In this document: piece by piece, positions 1 through 6,796 of the stretch
Position numbering within the stretch: position 1 is the first letter of the stretch
Layout of the letters: every line of letters starts with the position of its first letter
Assembly: GCA_964393615.1 (NCBI GenBank)
Contig: CAYMUR010000116.1
Coordinates: 1 to 11,279, forward strand
Source: CAYMUR01 sp964393615
GTDB taxonomy: Bacteria > Planctomycetota > Planctomycetia > Pirellulales > Pirellulaceae
Direction of reading: 5' to 3'
Length of the DNA stretch: 11,279 bases
Program-made: the position numbers and the translations under genes
The notes under the pieces: generated by a model
The model's database searches: none
What the model saw: only the letters and a program-made list of their open reading frames with translations
Told to the model about the DNA's origin: nothing

Positions 1-1
1 C

Positions 2-733
2 AGGGGATAAGGGCGCGTCTCCATTTTTGATGAAATTTGGAAAAATATTGGCGAGCAGCAAGTGTTTTGGCCTTTGCAGGGGGTGTAGTGTCAGGTTCCG
101 GTACCAGACCTCGCTGCTATGATCAGTCAGCATGATACGGCCGCAGCGATTTTCGCCAAAACCATCCACTTGGGCGAACTTGCTGACGGCTTTGCGATTT
201 CTCCAATCACAACTGCAGACTCTTGCCTCGACTACCAGCTTGCCATTGAGCCAGTGTTGAAGTTGTTTTCCACTGACCACAATCCGACTGTGGTTGAATT
301 TTCCTGCTGGGTAGGCAGGTAAGCAGCGTGGCGGGTAAAGGCCATAGATTCCGCCGGTTTGCTGTTTGGCCTTTATGTCGGAGTGTGTTGCATCATCAAG
401 AATTTGAAATTCACAGCCTAAAATACGGTCGCCAAATTTTTTTACACGATATTTTACACCACTATTGCCACCGGTTGAGATTTTCCATTCGAACTGTAAA
501 TCAAAGTCTGCAAACTGTCGACTTGTCACGATTGGCCCTGTGCGTGGCCCGTCAGCGCGCAAATGAATCGTTCCTTCGTCGACTTCCCAGCCTCGTGTTA
601 CGGGTGCACCAGTGACGGTTTCCCATCCCGTGAATGTGTGACCGTCAAACAGGGAAACGGATGACTGCGCAAGACTGGGGACACTGCTTACCAGTAGGAG
701 CCAGGCCGCTAGTGTGATGGTTTTTAGGGGCAT
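2..733 (-). CDS. Secreted DUF1080 (3-keto-disaccharide hydrolase domain) protein, 3' end cut by window edge
   Basis: An open frame of 244 codons starts at the ATG at 733-731 and continues without a stop to the left edge, so the C-terminus is missing. Residues 1-23 are a signal peptide: a Lys-containing start, a hydrophobic stretch (AAWLLLVSSV) and a probable cleavage after SLA or LAQ, so the protein should be exported. Residues 26-216 match the DUF1080/PF06439 concanavalin-like fold: LFDG...GW at 28-37, GGNSGVKYRV at 88-97, then FQILDD, SRIVVSGKQLQHWLNGK at 149-165 and EVWYRNLTL at 208-216. Many Planctomycetota carry many copies of this family; the Pfam name reflects action on 3-keto-glycosides, and the substrate here is unknown. 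At least 28 further residues follow the domain, so there may be an extra C-terminal segment. No clear SD lies before the ATG. The family call is firm; the substrate is not. Confidence 0.9.
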   Translation of the reverse strand, partial: MPLKTITLAAWLLLVSSVPSLAQSSVSLFDGHTFTGWETVTGAPVTRGWEVDEGTIHLRADGPRTGPIVTSRQFADFDLQFEWKISTGGNSGVKYRVKKFGDRILGCEFQILDDATHSDIKAKQQTGGIYGLYPPRCLPAYPAGKFNHSRIVVSGKQLQHWLNGKLVVEARVCSCDWRNRKAVSKFAQVDGFGENRCGRIMLTDHSSEVWYRNLTLHPLQRPKHLLLANIFPNFIKNGDAPLSP

Positions 734-1028
734 GCAAAGTTTTACGCGTGGGCGAAGCAAAGGTCATGTGTCGTCATGCTGGATGTACCATTTATGATAC
801 ACCATGTTCCACCCGTTGTGTGGATTGGTTTTGGGATGAGGCAAGAAATATTAGAATCCTGGACGGTGACACCAGATCGGTCGCCAAGAAGTGTCGGCTA
901 TTTCTGGCCGTGTTCGCAACCGTTAAGAAAAGGTTTGAGCAGTACGCCGACTTGTGGGGGTGCATGGTGGATCATTTTTGATACCGACGTCCCGAACTGT
1001 TGTGGCCGATGGTATTACAACGAAACGA
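734..1028. other. Spacer between the fusion gene and the DUF1080 gene
   Basis: These 295 nt hold no convincing gene. I find no strong terminator hairpin after the fusion gene. An imperfect palindrome at 784-801 (TGTACCATT / TATGATACA, 7 of 9 positions paired) lies about 50 nt before the DUF1080 start and includes, on the minus strand, a TATCAT that could serve as a -10 element. No matching -35 is visible, so this stays tentative. Confidence 0.4.
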
Positions 1029-2846
1029 TCAGGGATCAGAGGCTTCGGCCGTTGCCAGGTTCCACCAAGCGGGCAGAGGGGCAGAAAAAGTAACCATTTT
1101 TTCAGAGAGTGGATGGCGGAAAGAAACTTTTGCAGCGTGTAGGCACATGGGTTGGTCAGGAAGTGACAGGGTACGCCTCGCCTCGCATGTACCATCGGCA
1201 CGATAGAGTGGATCCCCAGAAATTGGAAATCCGAGGTGCCACAAGTGAATTCGGATCTGGTGTGTCCTCCCGGTGAGCGGTTTGACGTAGAGCAGTGTTT
1301 CTTCGGATGTTGTACAGAATCTGGCCACTTGAAATCGAGTTTGCGCCGCCAGGCCATCGGGGTCGACACAACGGGAACCTGCTTGTTGTGGCGCCGCGCT
1401 AATTGGCGCGCAGCAATCAAATGAATTCCACGGAGGACGGCCCTGGACTCGTGCGATATACTCTTTGGTAACTTCACATCGTTCGAATTGGGGCTGCAGT
1501 TGTGCAGCAATACGGCGTGTTTTGGAAAACACAACAATGCCTGACGTGTTGGAGTCAAGGCGATGTGCATTACGCGGGCAGATTGGGTGGTACACAGATC
1601 GCAGGATATACAGCAATGTGTTGCGGTGAAACCGGCCAGAAGGGTGCATAGGAAGGGGGGCTGGCTTGTTGACAACGATAATGGCTTCGTCCTCTAGTAA
1701 AATTTCGATGTTGGGGTTGATATCTGGTTCGACGGTTTCTGGGAGGATCCGTTCATAACGTTCACCGGTAACAACGGTTTGGTCGTGGGAGACGGGTTGG
1801 TTGTCTTTGACGAGATGTTTCGTAGCACACAGGTCCAGCCATTGATCGCGTCCTACATGGGGGTGAAGGTTGTCGAGAAAATCAACCAAGGTCCATTGGT
1901 CATAGCGAGCTGGAACCGTTACCGGCAAGCGATTTTCATAAGGTTGGCTACCTGGCAGGGGGTTTGTCACGCGACGGATTGCAGCCATGCGTTGACCGAG
2001 TAATTCGCGTTGCTGCTGTTCTGGCGGAATGTAGCAATGGGGACAAGATTTTCCAGGGTCGTAGTGTGGTGACTGCTGTTCGGACAGGGTCAAGGGAGCC
2101 TGGCAGGCGAAGCATTGTGATGTGGCAGTTTCTTGTAAATGCGAGTCGACTGCCACTCGCTGGTCAAATACGAAGCAGTCACCGTGATAATGTTGACCAC
2201 CACAGTGTTCGAAATACTTAAGAATGCCGCCGTCCAATTGCAATACGTTTTCAAACCCTTCCTGTTCTAAAAGCGGGCCTGCTTTTTCACAGCGGATTCC
2301 ACCCGTACAGAACATCACGACCGGTTGCTGCTTCAGATGAGACGGAAGTCTCTGCGCGGCAGGTAAAAAATCTCGAAAATGTGAAATGCCGATAGGCATT
2401 GCTGTATCGAAAGTGCCGATTTGTATTTCGTAATCATTGCGAACGTCTAACAATGTAAAAGGATGTCCTTCGTCCATCCAGCGTTTTAGCTCTGCCGGTG
2501 AAATTGTCGGTGTCGCCGAATTTGCAGGCGAGATGTTGTTGACTCCACACGGAATGATTTCACGTTTAATACGCACCAGCATACGGTGGAATGGCTGATG
2601 TTTACTTTCACTTCGTTTGACATTGAGTTCTGCAAAGCGACTGTCCTCGGACAATTCCTGTAAAAACTGTTCCGTGTTAGCCGGGGTGCCTGCCAAAAAG
2701 AAATTGATTCCCTCGCTGGCTAGCAGAATCGTACCTCTGAGCTGACAGCGTTCACACAACGTGCGCAATCGTTGCCGCAACTCACGAAGATCATTCAGGG
2801 GAACGAATCGGTAAGCAGCCAGATTGACGAATGGACGTGTTGACAT
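1029..2846 (-). CDS. Fusion: TrhO-type rhodanese tRNA uridine hydroxylase + RluA-family pseudouridine synthase
   Basis: Numbered from the ATG at 2846-2844 (605 aa). Residues 1-100 are the TrhO/YceA (UPF0176) N-terminal domain (FVNLAAYRFVPL, LLASEGIN). Residues 114-213 are a rhodanese domain with the TrhO loop CTGGIRCEK, catalytic Cys180 and second Cys186. Two CxxC pairs (245/248, 268/271) probably bind zinc. Residues 312-364 resemble an S4-like RNA-binding domain. Residues 378-593 are an RluA-type synthase with HRLDSNTSG (catalytic Asp431), RTHQIRIH and GDPLY. From family knowledge, TrhO makes 5-hydroxyuridine at tRNA position 34 and RluA enzymes make pseudouridine in rRNA or tRNA; the uridine targets here are unknown. 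A GTG at 2867 would add seven residues, but the ATG fits the usual TrhO N-terminus better; neither has a clear SD. It lies 36 nt after the desaturase stop and is probably co-transcribed with it. All visible catalytic residues are intact. Confidence 0.93.
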   Translation of the reverse strand: MSTRPFVNLAAYRFVPLNDLRELRQRLRTLCERCQLRGTILLASEGINFFLAGTPANTEQFLQELSEDSRFAELNVKRSESKHQPFHRMLVRIKREIIPCGVNNISPANSATPTISPAELKRWMDEGHPFTLLDVRNDYEIQIGTFDTAMPIGISHFRDFLPAAQRLPSHLKQQPVVMFCTGGIRCEKAGPLLEQEGFENVLQLDGGILKYFEHCGGQHYHGDCFVFDQRVAVDSHLQETATSQCFACQAPLTLSEQQSPHYDPGKSCPHCYIPPEQQQRELLGQRMAAIRRVTNPLPGSQPYENRLPVTVPARYDQWTLVDFLDNLHPHVGRDQWLDLCATKHLVKDNQPVSHDQTVVTGERYERILPETVEPDINPNIEILLEDEAIIVVNKPAPLPMHPSGRFHRNTLLYILRSVYHPICPRNAHRLDSNTSGIVVFSKTRRIAAQLQPQFERCEVTKEYIARVQGRPPWNSFDCCAPISAAPQQAGSRCVDPDGLAAQTRFQVARFCTTSEETLLYVKPLTGRTHQIRIHLWHLGFPISGDPLYRADGTCEARRTLSLPDQPMCLHAAKVSFRHPLSEKMVTFSAPLPAWWNLATAEASDP

Positions 2847-2882
2847 GTATAGCGTGCAGGCGGCCACTGCTACATGCCATTG

Positions 2883-3890
2883 TCAAGTCGGCAACTCCTG
2901 GCGTTGCTTGTAGTCGACAACGTGCCAAGCGAGACCCAACCGGCGCATTATGCGAATGACCAAGAAGGTAGAGTCGATTTCCCACCAGCGATGCCCGTGT
3001 TTGGCCATACTGGGATAGGCATGATGGTTATTATGCCAACCTTCACCATAGGTTAACAAGGCGACCCACCAGCAATTTTTACTGTTATCTTTGGTGTTGT
3101 AGTTGCGATATCCCCAGATATGACTGGCCGAGTTCACGAACCACGTGCTGTGCATCACAAATGCAAGGCGAGTGAACATGCCCCAGACCACAAAAGAAGT
3201 TGCCAGTGGCAAGCTACCCAGCCAGTAGCCCAACGAAAAAAGCACACCTCCAAAAACCAGGTTCAGCGGGATAAATGCGATATCCATCCACGCCAAAACG
3301 CGATCGTTCAAAATGTCAGGTGCCCAGCGCTGATTGTGTTTGGTCCGTTCTGGGCCAGAGGTAGCCCAGACAACCCAAAAAATGTGGCTCCACCAGGCGC
3401 CATCATTCGGAGTATGTGGATCCCCATCTTCGTCACTATGTGCGTGGTGCTTACGGTGATTCGCCACCCAATCTGTGGGGGAACCCTCACCTGCCAGACA
3501 GCCTAGGGTTCCCAGGCACCAGCGAACAGGCGCAAATGTCTTGAAACTGCCATGGGTTAGCAAGCGGTGGTAACCCAAGCAAATTCCAATGCCACCCGTC
3601 ATCCAATGCAGTACCAGGGTCAACGCCAACGCTTCCCAGGTAAAGCAAAAGGGAGCGAACAGCACGCCCGCATGAATTAAAACAAGCCAGCCCAGGACTG
3701 GCCACGATATCCCATTGGATAGTTTCTCAACACGGGCATTCGCCGGCTGGTTGGGGGACGTATCGTCTGTAGCGTTATCCGTTGAGATTCCTGGGCTGAC
3801 TATTACACGGTCACCAACCGCAGGCATCCTGTTTGGATCCAAGGGAAATTCAGCTTGGTCTTTGCTTTTTGGATCTGTGATCGTCGACAC
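2883..3890 (-). CDS. Membrane acyl desaturase (delta-9 / stearoyl-CoA desaturase type)
   Basis: This 335 aa integral membrane di-iron desaturase introduces a cis double bond into acyl chains and so adjusts membrane fluidity. All three histidine boxes are present: HRLLTH (108-113), HRKHH (145-149) and HNNHH (286-290), plus the conserved NSASH (253-257). Hydrophobic segments lie near 62-80, 86-105 and 200-245. The C-terminal GEGWHNNHH...WWEID pattern matches the bacterial and cyanobacterial delta-9 (DesC/SCD-like) group rather than alkane hydroxylases; acyl-CoA versus acyl-lipid substrate cannot be told. The first 55 or so residues are polar and proline/aspartate-rich, an N-terminal extension beyond the core. 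The start is a GTG, strongly supported by AAGGAG six nt upstream. An electron donor (ferredoxin or cytochrome b5) must come from elsewhere. It heads a likely two-gene unit with the RNA-modification fusion. Confidence 0.95.
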   Translation of the reverse strand: MSTITDPKSKDQAEFPLDPNRMPAVGDRVIVSPGISTDNATDDTSPNQPANARVEKLSNGISWPVLGWLVLIHAGVLFAPFCFTWEALALTLVLHWMTGGIGICLGYHRLLTHGSFKTFAPVRWCLGTLGCLAGEGSPTDWVANHRKHHAHSDEDGDPHTPNDGAWWSHIFWVVWATSGPERTKHNQRWAPDILNDRVLAWMDIAFIPLNLVFGGVLFSLGYWLGSLPLATSFVVWGMFTRLAFVMHSTWFVNSASHIWGYRNYNTKDNSKNCWWVALLTYGEGWHNNHHAYPSMAKHGHRWWEIDSTFLVIRIMRRLGLAWHVVDYKQRQELPT

Positions 3891-3896
3891 AGTTCA

Positions 3897-3902
3897 CTCC
3901 TT
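3897..3902 (-). promoter_or_regulatory. Strong ribosome binding site fixing the desaturase GTG start
   Basis: On the minus strand AAGGAG is followed by a six nt spacer (TGAACT) and the GTG at 3890-3888. It is the best SD before any of the eight main genes in the window, and it decides for the GTG start. Confidence 0.8.
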
Positions 3903-4304
3903 AAAAGATAGTTGCTTCTTCAATGTTCCGCCGTCCCAAGATTGTACGCGAATTAGCCTGCTGTGTATTGAGAGGAAATAATAGGCGTGTAAAACTTATG
4001 TAATTGTTCGGGCCCCGCCAAGGACCTTGCGAATTACGGTGAATTTAGTGTTTGCCAATTTCCAGAAGGCAGAGGTTAAGAAACGATATTAACGAAGGTA
4101 CGTCCTTAATCAAGAAGAAAATGGGCCATTTGGTAAATATTTAGTGGCACGAGGGATTGGTATTTTTCCCGGGCCAGCCCAATCGAGGGGAGATTTGCGA
4201 GGATGTCGCTCCGGAAATGAGAGAATCACCGCACATCCCTTTTGGCGTGAAATTGGGAACGGCTGCGGGCGTTTCAATCAAGAATATTTTCTAGCAGGGT
4301 TGGA
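3903..4304. other. Long spacer upstream of the desaturase gene
   Basis: About 400 nt between the zinc-ribbon protein gene and the desaturase. I see no open frame with coding character on either strand, no tRNA, and no GC-rich hairpin followed by a T run. A GGGCTGGCCC motif near 4171-4180 has too small a loop to act as a terminator. Upstream control of the desaturase, if any, would sit here. Confidence 0.5.
3941..3946 (-). promoter_or_regulatory. Possible -10 element (TACAAT) of the desaturase promoter
   Basis: TACAAT on the minus strand differs from TATAAT at one position and lies about 50 nt before the desaturase start codon. The hexamer 17 nt upstream (AATACA) is a poor -35, so this is only a candidate. 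Confidence 0.25.
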
Positions 4305-5486
4305 TTAATCTCGATCTGCTTGCAAGAAAATCCAAAAGTCTCCTTCGCCTGCATCGGTGATCGTCACCTCGATGCCGTCGTGGAGCGTACTCACGAGTGT
4401 TTGGTTGTCACATCTTTCAACTGCCTTGGTGAACCAGTCACCGGCATTCTCGACAGGCCAGCCAGGCATCACATGGCTGGTGATCGTGGCGAGAAGCATC
4501 GCCATATTTTGATCTTTGAAAGACCCTTGTATGGTGATGGTCTCTACTTCGGCAGGAGAACCTCGTAAGGTCACTTCAGCACCGTTGATTTGTGCAGTGA
4601 TGGCGGTTGTTTGGCTGTCAGTCAATGCCTGGATGTAGAATTCCACTCCAAAAATTTCTTGAATCGTATGGGCCAGATGGTCTCGACGGACGGCAAGCCC
4701 GGGCCTTGCTGGGTTTGCAGGAGCGGTGCCAGCCGGAATCACCTGCGGGATGTCGAGATTTGTAGTCAGAATCGTGTTTGGTAGTGGAGGTTCGCTGAGC
4801 GAATCGGCGTCATGAGTTGGGTGGGGGGTGTACGTGTGCCTGAAGGCCTGTTGTACGGAATCTCGCATAACATTTTTCATCGTTTCGTGGACAGCAGGTT
4901 GGAGAGAGGTTTCCATTGCCTGTAGCACGGCAGCGTGCAACGATGTCTGTACGACGTCTTTGACGGCATGCTGGACGGCAGCTTCCACGACGTCGGCTGT
5001 GAGCGGGTGCTGGAGTTCGCGAACAGACGTCAATTCATGATCGATGACTACTGTACTTTCGGTTTGTAGGGAATGGTCGCTGGAGCTCTTGGTTTCAAGT
5101 GCGTTGGGCAACTTGTGTGTTTCGAGTGTTGGTTCCAGCGATGTAATGGCCGATTCTGATGGCTGCGGGCGGGAGCCCGGGTCAGGCAATGCTGGTAGTG
5201 AATGCTGTGGTGAGAAAAACCGGCCAGTTAATTTTGTAAGATGGTTGCCAAATACGTGGTCAGGCAGTAGGGCAGGTTGAGTAATCAAACCAATAGTGGC
5301 GGTGATGGCTAAAAGGGTGGTGGCTGCCAAGAGCCACTTCCATTTAGAACGTGAAGTTTTGGTCGTTGTTAGGTGGTTGGGCACCGCGATTGGTGCCAAG
5401 CAGTAAGGGCACGCTACCGTTTGACCGGCGAGATCGGGTACAGGTCCAATCCGGCCTTGACAATGTTCACAATTCCATTGGTTCAT
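4305..5486 (-). CDS. Zinc-ribbon, single-helix membrane protein with 12-residue helical repeats; function unknown
   Basis: A 393 aa protein I do not recognise as a named family. An N-terminal ribbon has two CxxC pairs (Cys6/Cys9 in CEHC, Cys26/Cys29 in CPYC), the layout common in small zinc-ribbon domains. A basic stretch (about 43-50) is followed by one membrane helix at 50-69. With no cleavable signal, the ribbon probably stays in the cytoplasm and the rest is outside it. Residues 75-160 are Pro/Ser/Thr-rich and probably disordered. Residues 171-218 are four imperfect 12-residue repeats with pattern [VLM]xx[AS]Vxxx[VMF]xxx, likely one long amphipathic helix. After a second Pro-rich linker, residues 264-393 form a compact-looking alpha/beta domain with no motif I can name. 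The start is ATG at 5486-5484, with a moderate AAGGGTG upstream. The gene stands alone between two spacers longer than 350 nt. Confidence 0.85.
   Translation of the reverse strand: MNQWNCEHCQGRIGPVPDLAGQTVACPYCLAPIAVPNHLTTTKTSRSKWKWLLAATTLLAITATIGLITQPALLPDHVFGNHLTKLTGRFFSPQHSLPALPDPGSRPQPSESAITSLEPTLETHKLPNALETKSSSDHSLQTESTVVIDHELTSVRELQHPLTADVVEAAVQHAVKDVVQTSLHAAVLQAMETSLQPAVHETMKNVMRDSVQQAFRHTYTPHPTHDADSLSEPPLPNTILTTNLDIPQVIPAGTAPANPARPGLAVRRDHLAHTIQEIFGVEFYIQALTDSQTTAITAQINGAEVTLRGSPAEVETITIQGSFKDQNMAMLLATITSHVMPGWPVENAGDWFTKAVERCDNQTLVSTLHDGIEVTITDAGEGDFWIFLQADRD
4833..4976 (-). repeat. Four imperfect 36-bp coding repeats (12 residues each)
   Basis: These encode residues 171-218 of the zinc-ribbon membrane protein: VQHAVKDVVQTS, LHAAVLQAMETS, LQPAVHETMKNV and MRDSVQQAFRHT. 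Small residues at position 4, Val at position 5 and a large hydrophobic at position 9 recur in all four. The similarity is at protein level and the DNA has diverged, so this is an old repeat rather than a recent tandem duplication. Confidence 0.6.
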
Positions 5487-5844
5487 GACATCACACCCTT
5501 GTTGAGGATGCTACAGACGAAAAAATTTCACGTTGGAACGGGCCGTGACGCCAGTCCTTGGCTGGAGGCGCAAAGGCCCATGCTGTCAATTGTATCGGTA
5601 ATGGGGGTTATACGGCATGAGCTTGTTTTGTGTGTGCTGCTGGTAACAGGTAATCTTAGGTGGAATTGATCCTTAAGGAGAAACGCTGTGCGTCGATTCG
5701 ATGCGAGGTGTATGGACTGCTGTCACTGGATCGCTGGCGCTACTAGTCCGGTAGGAATGGACTGATAATCGCCTGTTACGCAAGGGGAATTCCAGCAAAT
5801 GCATGAGAGGACCGTGCACGGCAGGTTCAAGACATAGTGGCGTT
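5487..5844. other. Spacer between the uracil-DNA glycosylase gene and the zinc-ribbon protein gene
   Basis: This 358 nt stretch has no minus-strand gene of coding quality. It holds the small plus-strand ORF at 5688-5765 and a perfect 10 bp palindrome CCGTGCACGG at 5812-5821, just past the glycosylase stop. A weak stem (CCAG/CTGG with flanking CG pairs, about 5550-5570) lies in the likely leader of the zinc-ribbon gene. A TTGACA occurs on the minus strand at 5589-5584, but no fitting -10 follows it. Confidence 0.4.
5688..5765 (+). CDS. Candidate 25-residue small ORF with strong SD, opposite strand
   Basis: A GTG-initiated ORF of 25 codons and a TGA stop. It is preceded by AAGGAG at 5675-5680 with a seven nt spacer, nearly as strong a translation signal as the desaturase's. 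The predicted peptide begins MRRFDARCMDCCHW and has three Cys close together (positions 8, 11, 12). It is the only SD-supported ORF in this spacer and runs opposite to all neighbours. A chance SD-start pair is quite possible; I list it as a candidate only. Confidence 0.2.
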   Translation: MRRFDARCMDCCHWIAGATSPVGMD

Positions 5845-6522
5845 TCACTTACCCAGGAGTTTCGCAGCTTTTGTGAAAATTGAATCGAACATGGGCTCTG
5901 TAAGGCGACCTGTAAAGGTGTTTTGCTGACTGGGATGATAACTTCCCAGCAGCCACTGGTCATTCTTCAAGGGGACTGCCACACCGTGAGAGAAGCGAGG
6001 GCGTTTGCCAGTGAGCCAACCTTGTGACAGCGCATGATCTACGATTGCTTTCCAGGCGATTTGTCCTAATGCGATGATGACTTTCGCGGGAACGACGTTG
6101 AAGGTCTGCTGCAACCAGGTAGCGCAATTTTCGATTTCGCTAACGCTGGGCTTGTTTTGCGGTGGGGCACAATGACAAACGGCAGTGATAGCGCAATTGA
6201 GAAGAACGAGGCCGTCGTCGAGTGAATTGGAATGTGGCTGGCTGGCAAAACCTGCTCGGTGCAGTGCTCGATAGAGCCAGTCGCCACTGCGGTCACCAGT
6301 AAACATGCGGCCAGTTCGATTGGCGCCGTGGGCGGCAGGGGCCAGTCCCACCAACAGTAACCGAGCCTTTCGGTCGCCAAAATTTGGCACGGGCTTGCCC
6401 CAGTATTCCCAATCTTGATAGGCACGACGTTTTTCGCGGGCTATTTCACGACAATGTTCTCTGAGACGCGGACAATGTTGGCAGGCGATGATTTCTCCGT
6501 TTAACCGTTTCCAAGATGCCAT
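5845..6522 (-). CDS. Family 5 uracil-DNA glycosylase (UdgB type), iron-sulfur
   Basis: A 225 aa DNA repair enzyme that removes uracil, and in studied family members other deaminated bases such as hypoxanthine, from DNA at the start of base excision repair. Motif 1 is GLAPAAHGANRTGRMFTGD (59-77). This is the family 5 form, without the polar residue that families 1 and 4 carry after the first positions (GQDPY, GEAPG). Motif 2 is HPSQQNTFTGRLT (196-208). Four Cys suit a [4Fe-4S] cluster: Cys14, Cys17, Cys118 (in CHCAPPQNKP) and Cys133. KRRAYQDWEYW (31-41) is also typical. Length matches the roughly 220 aa norm. The ATG at 6522-6520 is the first usable start, since an in-frame TAA lies two codons upstream. 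There is no SD; a 12 bp palindrome occupies that position. No co-transcribed partner is visible. Confidence 0.95.
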   Translation of the reverse strand: MASWKRLNGEIIACQHCPRLREHCREIAREKRRAYQDWEYWGKPVPNFGDRKARLLLVGLAPAAHGANRTGRMFTGDRSGDWLYRALHRAGFASQPHSNSLDDGLVLLNCAITAVCHCAPPQNKPSVSEIENCATWLQQTFNVVPAKVIIALGQIAWKAIVDHALSQGWLTGKRPRFSHGVAVPLKNDQWLLGSYHPSQQNTFTGRLTEPMFDSIFTKAAKLLGK

Positions 6523-6527
6523 AACTT

Positions 6528-6539
6528 AACGAATTCGTT
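6528..6539. promoter_or_regulatory. 12 bp perfect palindrome directly before the glycosylase start codon
   Basis: AACGAATTCGTT is a perfect inverted repeat ending five nt before the ATG of the uracil-DNA glycosylase gene, where an SD would normally be. It could be an operator, or a small structure in the mRNA leader. It does not match the known LexA boxes CTGT-N8-ACAG or GAAC-N4-GTTC. Two or three 12 bp palindromes are expected by chance in a window this long, so position is the only argument. Confidence 0.3.
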
Positions 6540-6796
6540 GTGAAAGGTGTATCGATGGGGGCCTGACCAGGACAATCGACCATCTGAAGGTGAGCATGCC
6601 CGTTTGTCTCAACAGGTGTTTTTCTATGGGTGGATGAGATGCCAGGAGCAGGTCGAGTACGTTGAGGGTGATTTCAAGGGAGACTGACAGAGTATCCAAT
6701 CAATAAAGAAACCGATGGGGTTGCCACAACGTGCAGCGGCTAGCTGGCAGAACGGTTGGCGGGCGCAGTCGTTTCACGAGTCGGAGAGGAATGGGT

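Noticed and set aside
748..1093. Two overlapping plus-strand ORFs in the spacer before the DUF1080 gene
   Set aside because: No SD, no recognisable domain, and an unconvincing residue composition. They compete with each other for the same DNA.
923..1675. 250-codon minus-strand ORF
   Set aside because: It lies in another frame of the TrhO-RluA fusion gene, whose motifs are intact, and its translation shows no domain.
3120..3506. 128-codon plus-strand ORF
   Set aside because: It is antisense to the desaturase histidine-box region and arises from its codon pattern.
4168..4182. GC-rich inverted motif CCCGGGCCAGCCC as a terminator
   Set aside because: The loop is too small for a stable hairpin and no T run follows on the minus strand.
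5812..5821. Perfect 10 bp palindrome CCGTGCACGG
   Set aside because: About eleven such palindromes are expected by chance in the window; it has no loop or T run to act as a terminator.
5673..5963. 96-codon minus-strand ORF overlapping the glycosylase 3' end
   Set aside because: It shares 119 nt with the confident glycosylase gene in a different frame and has no domain or SD.
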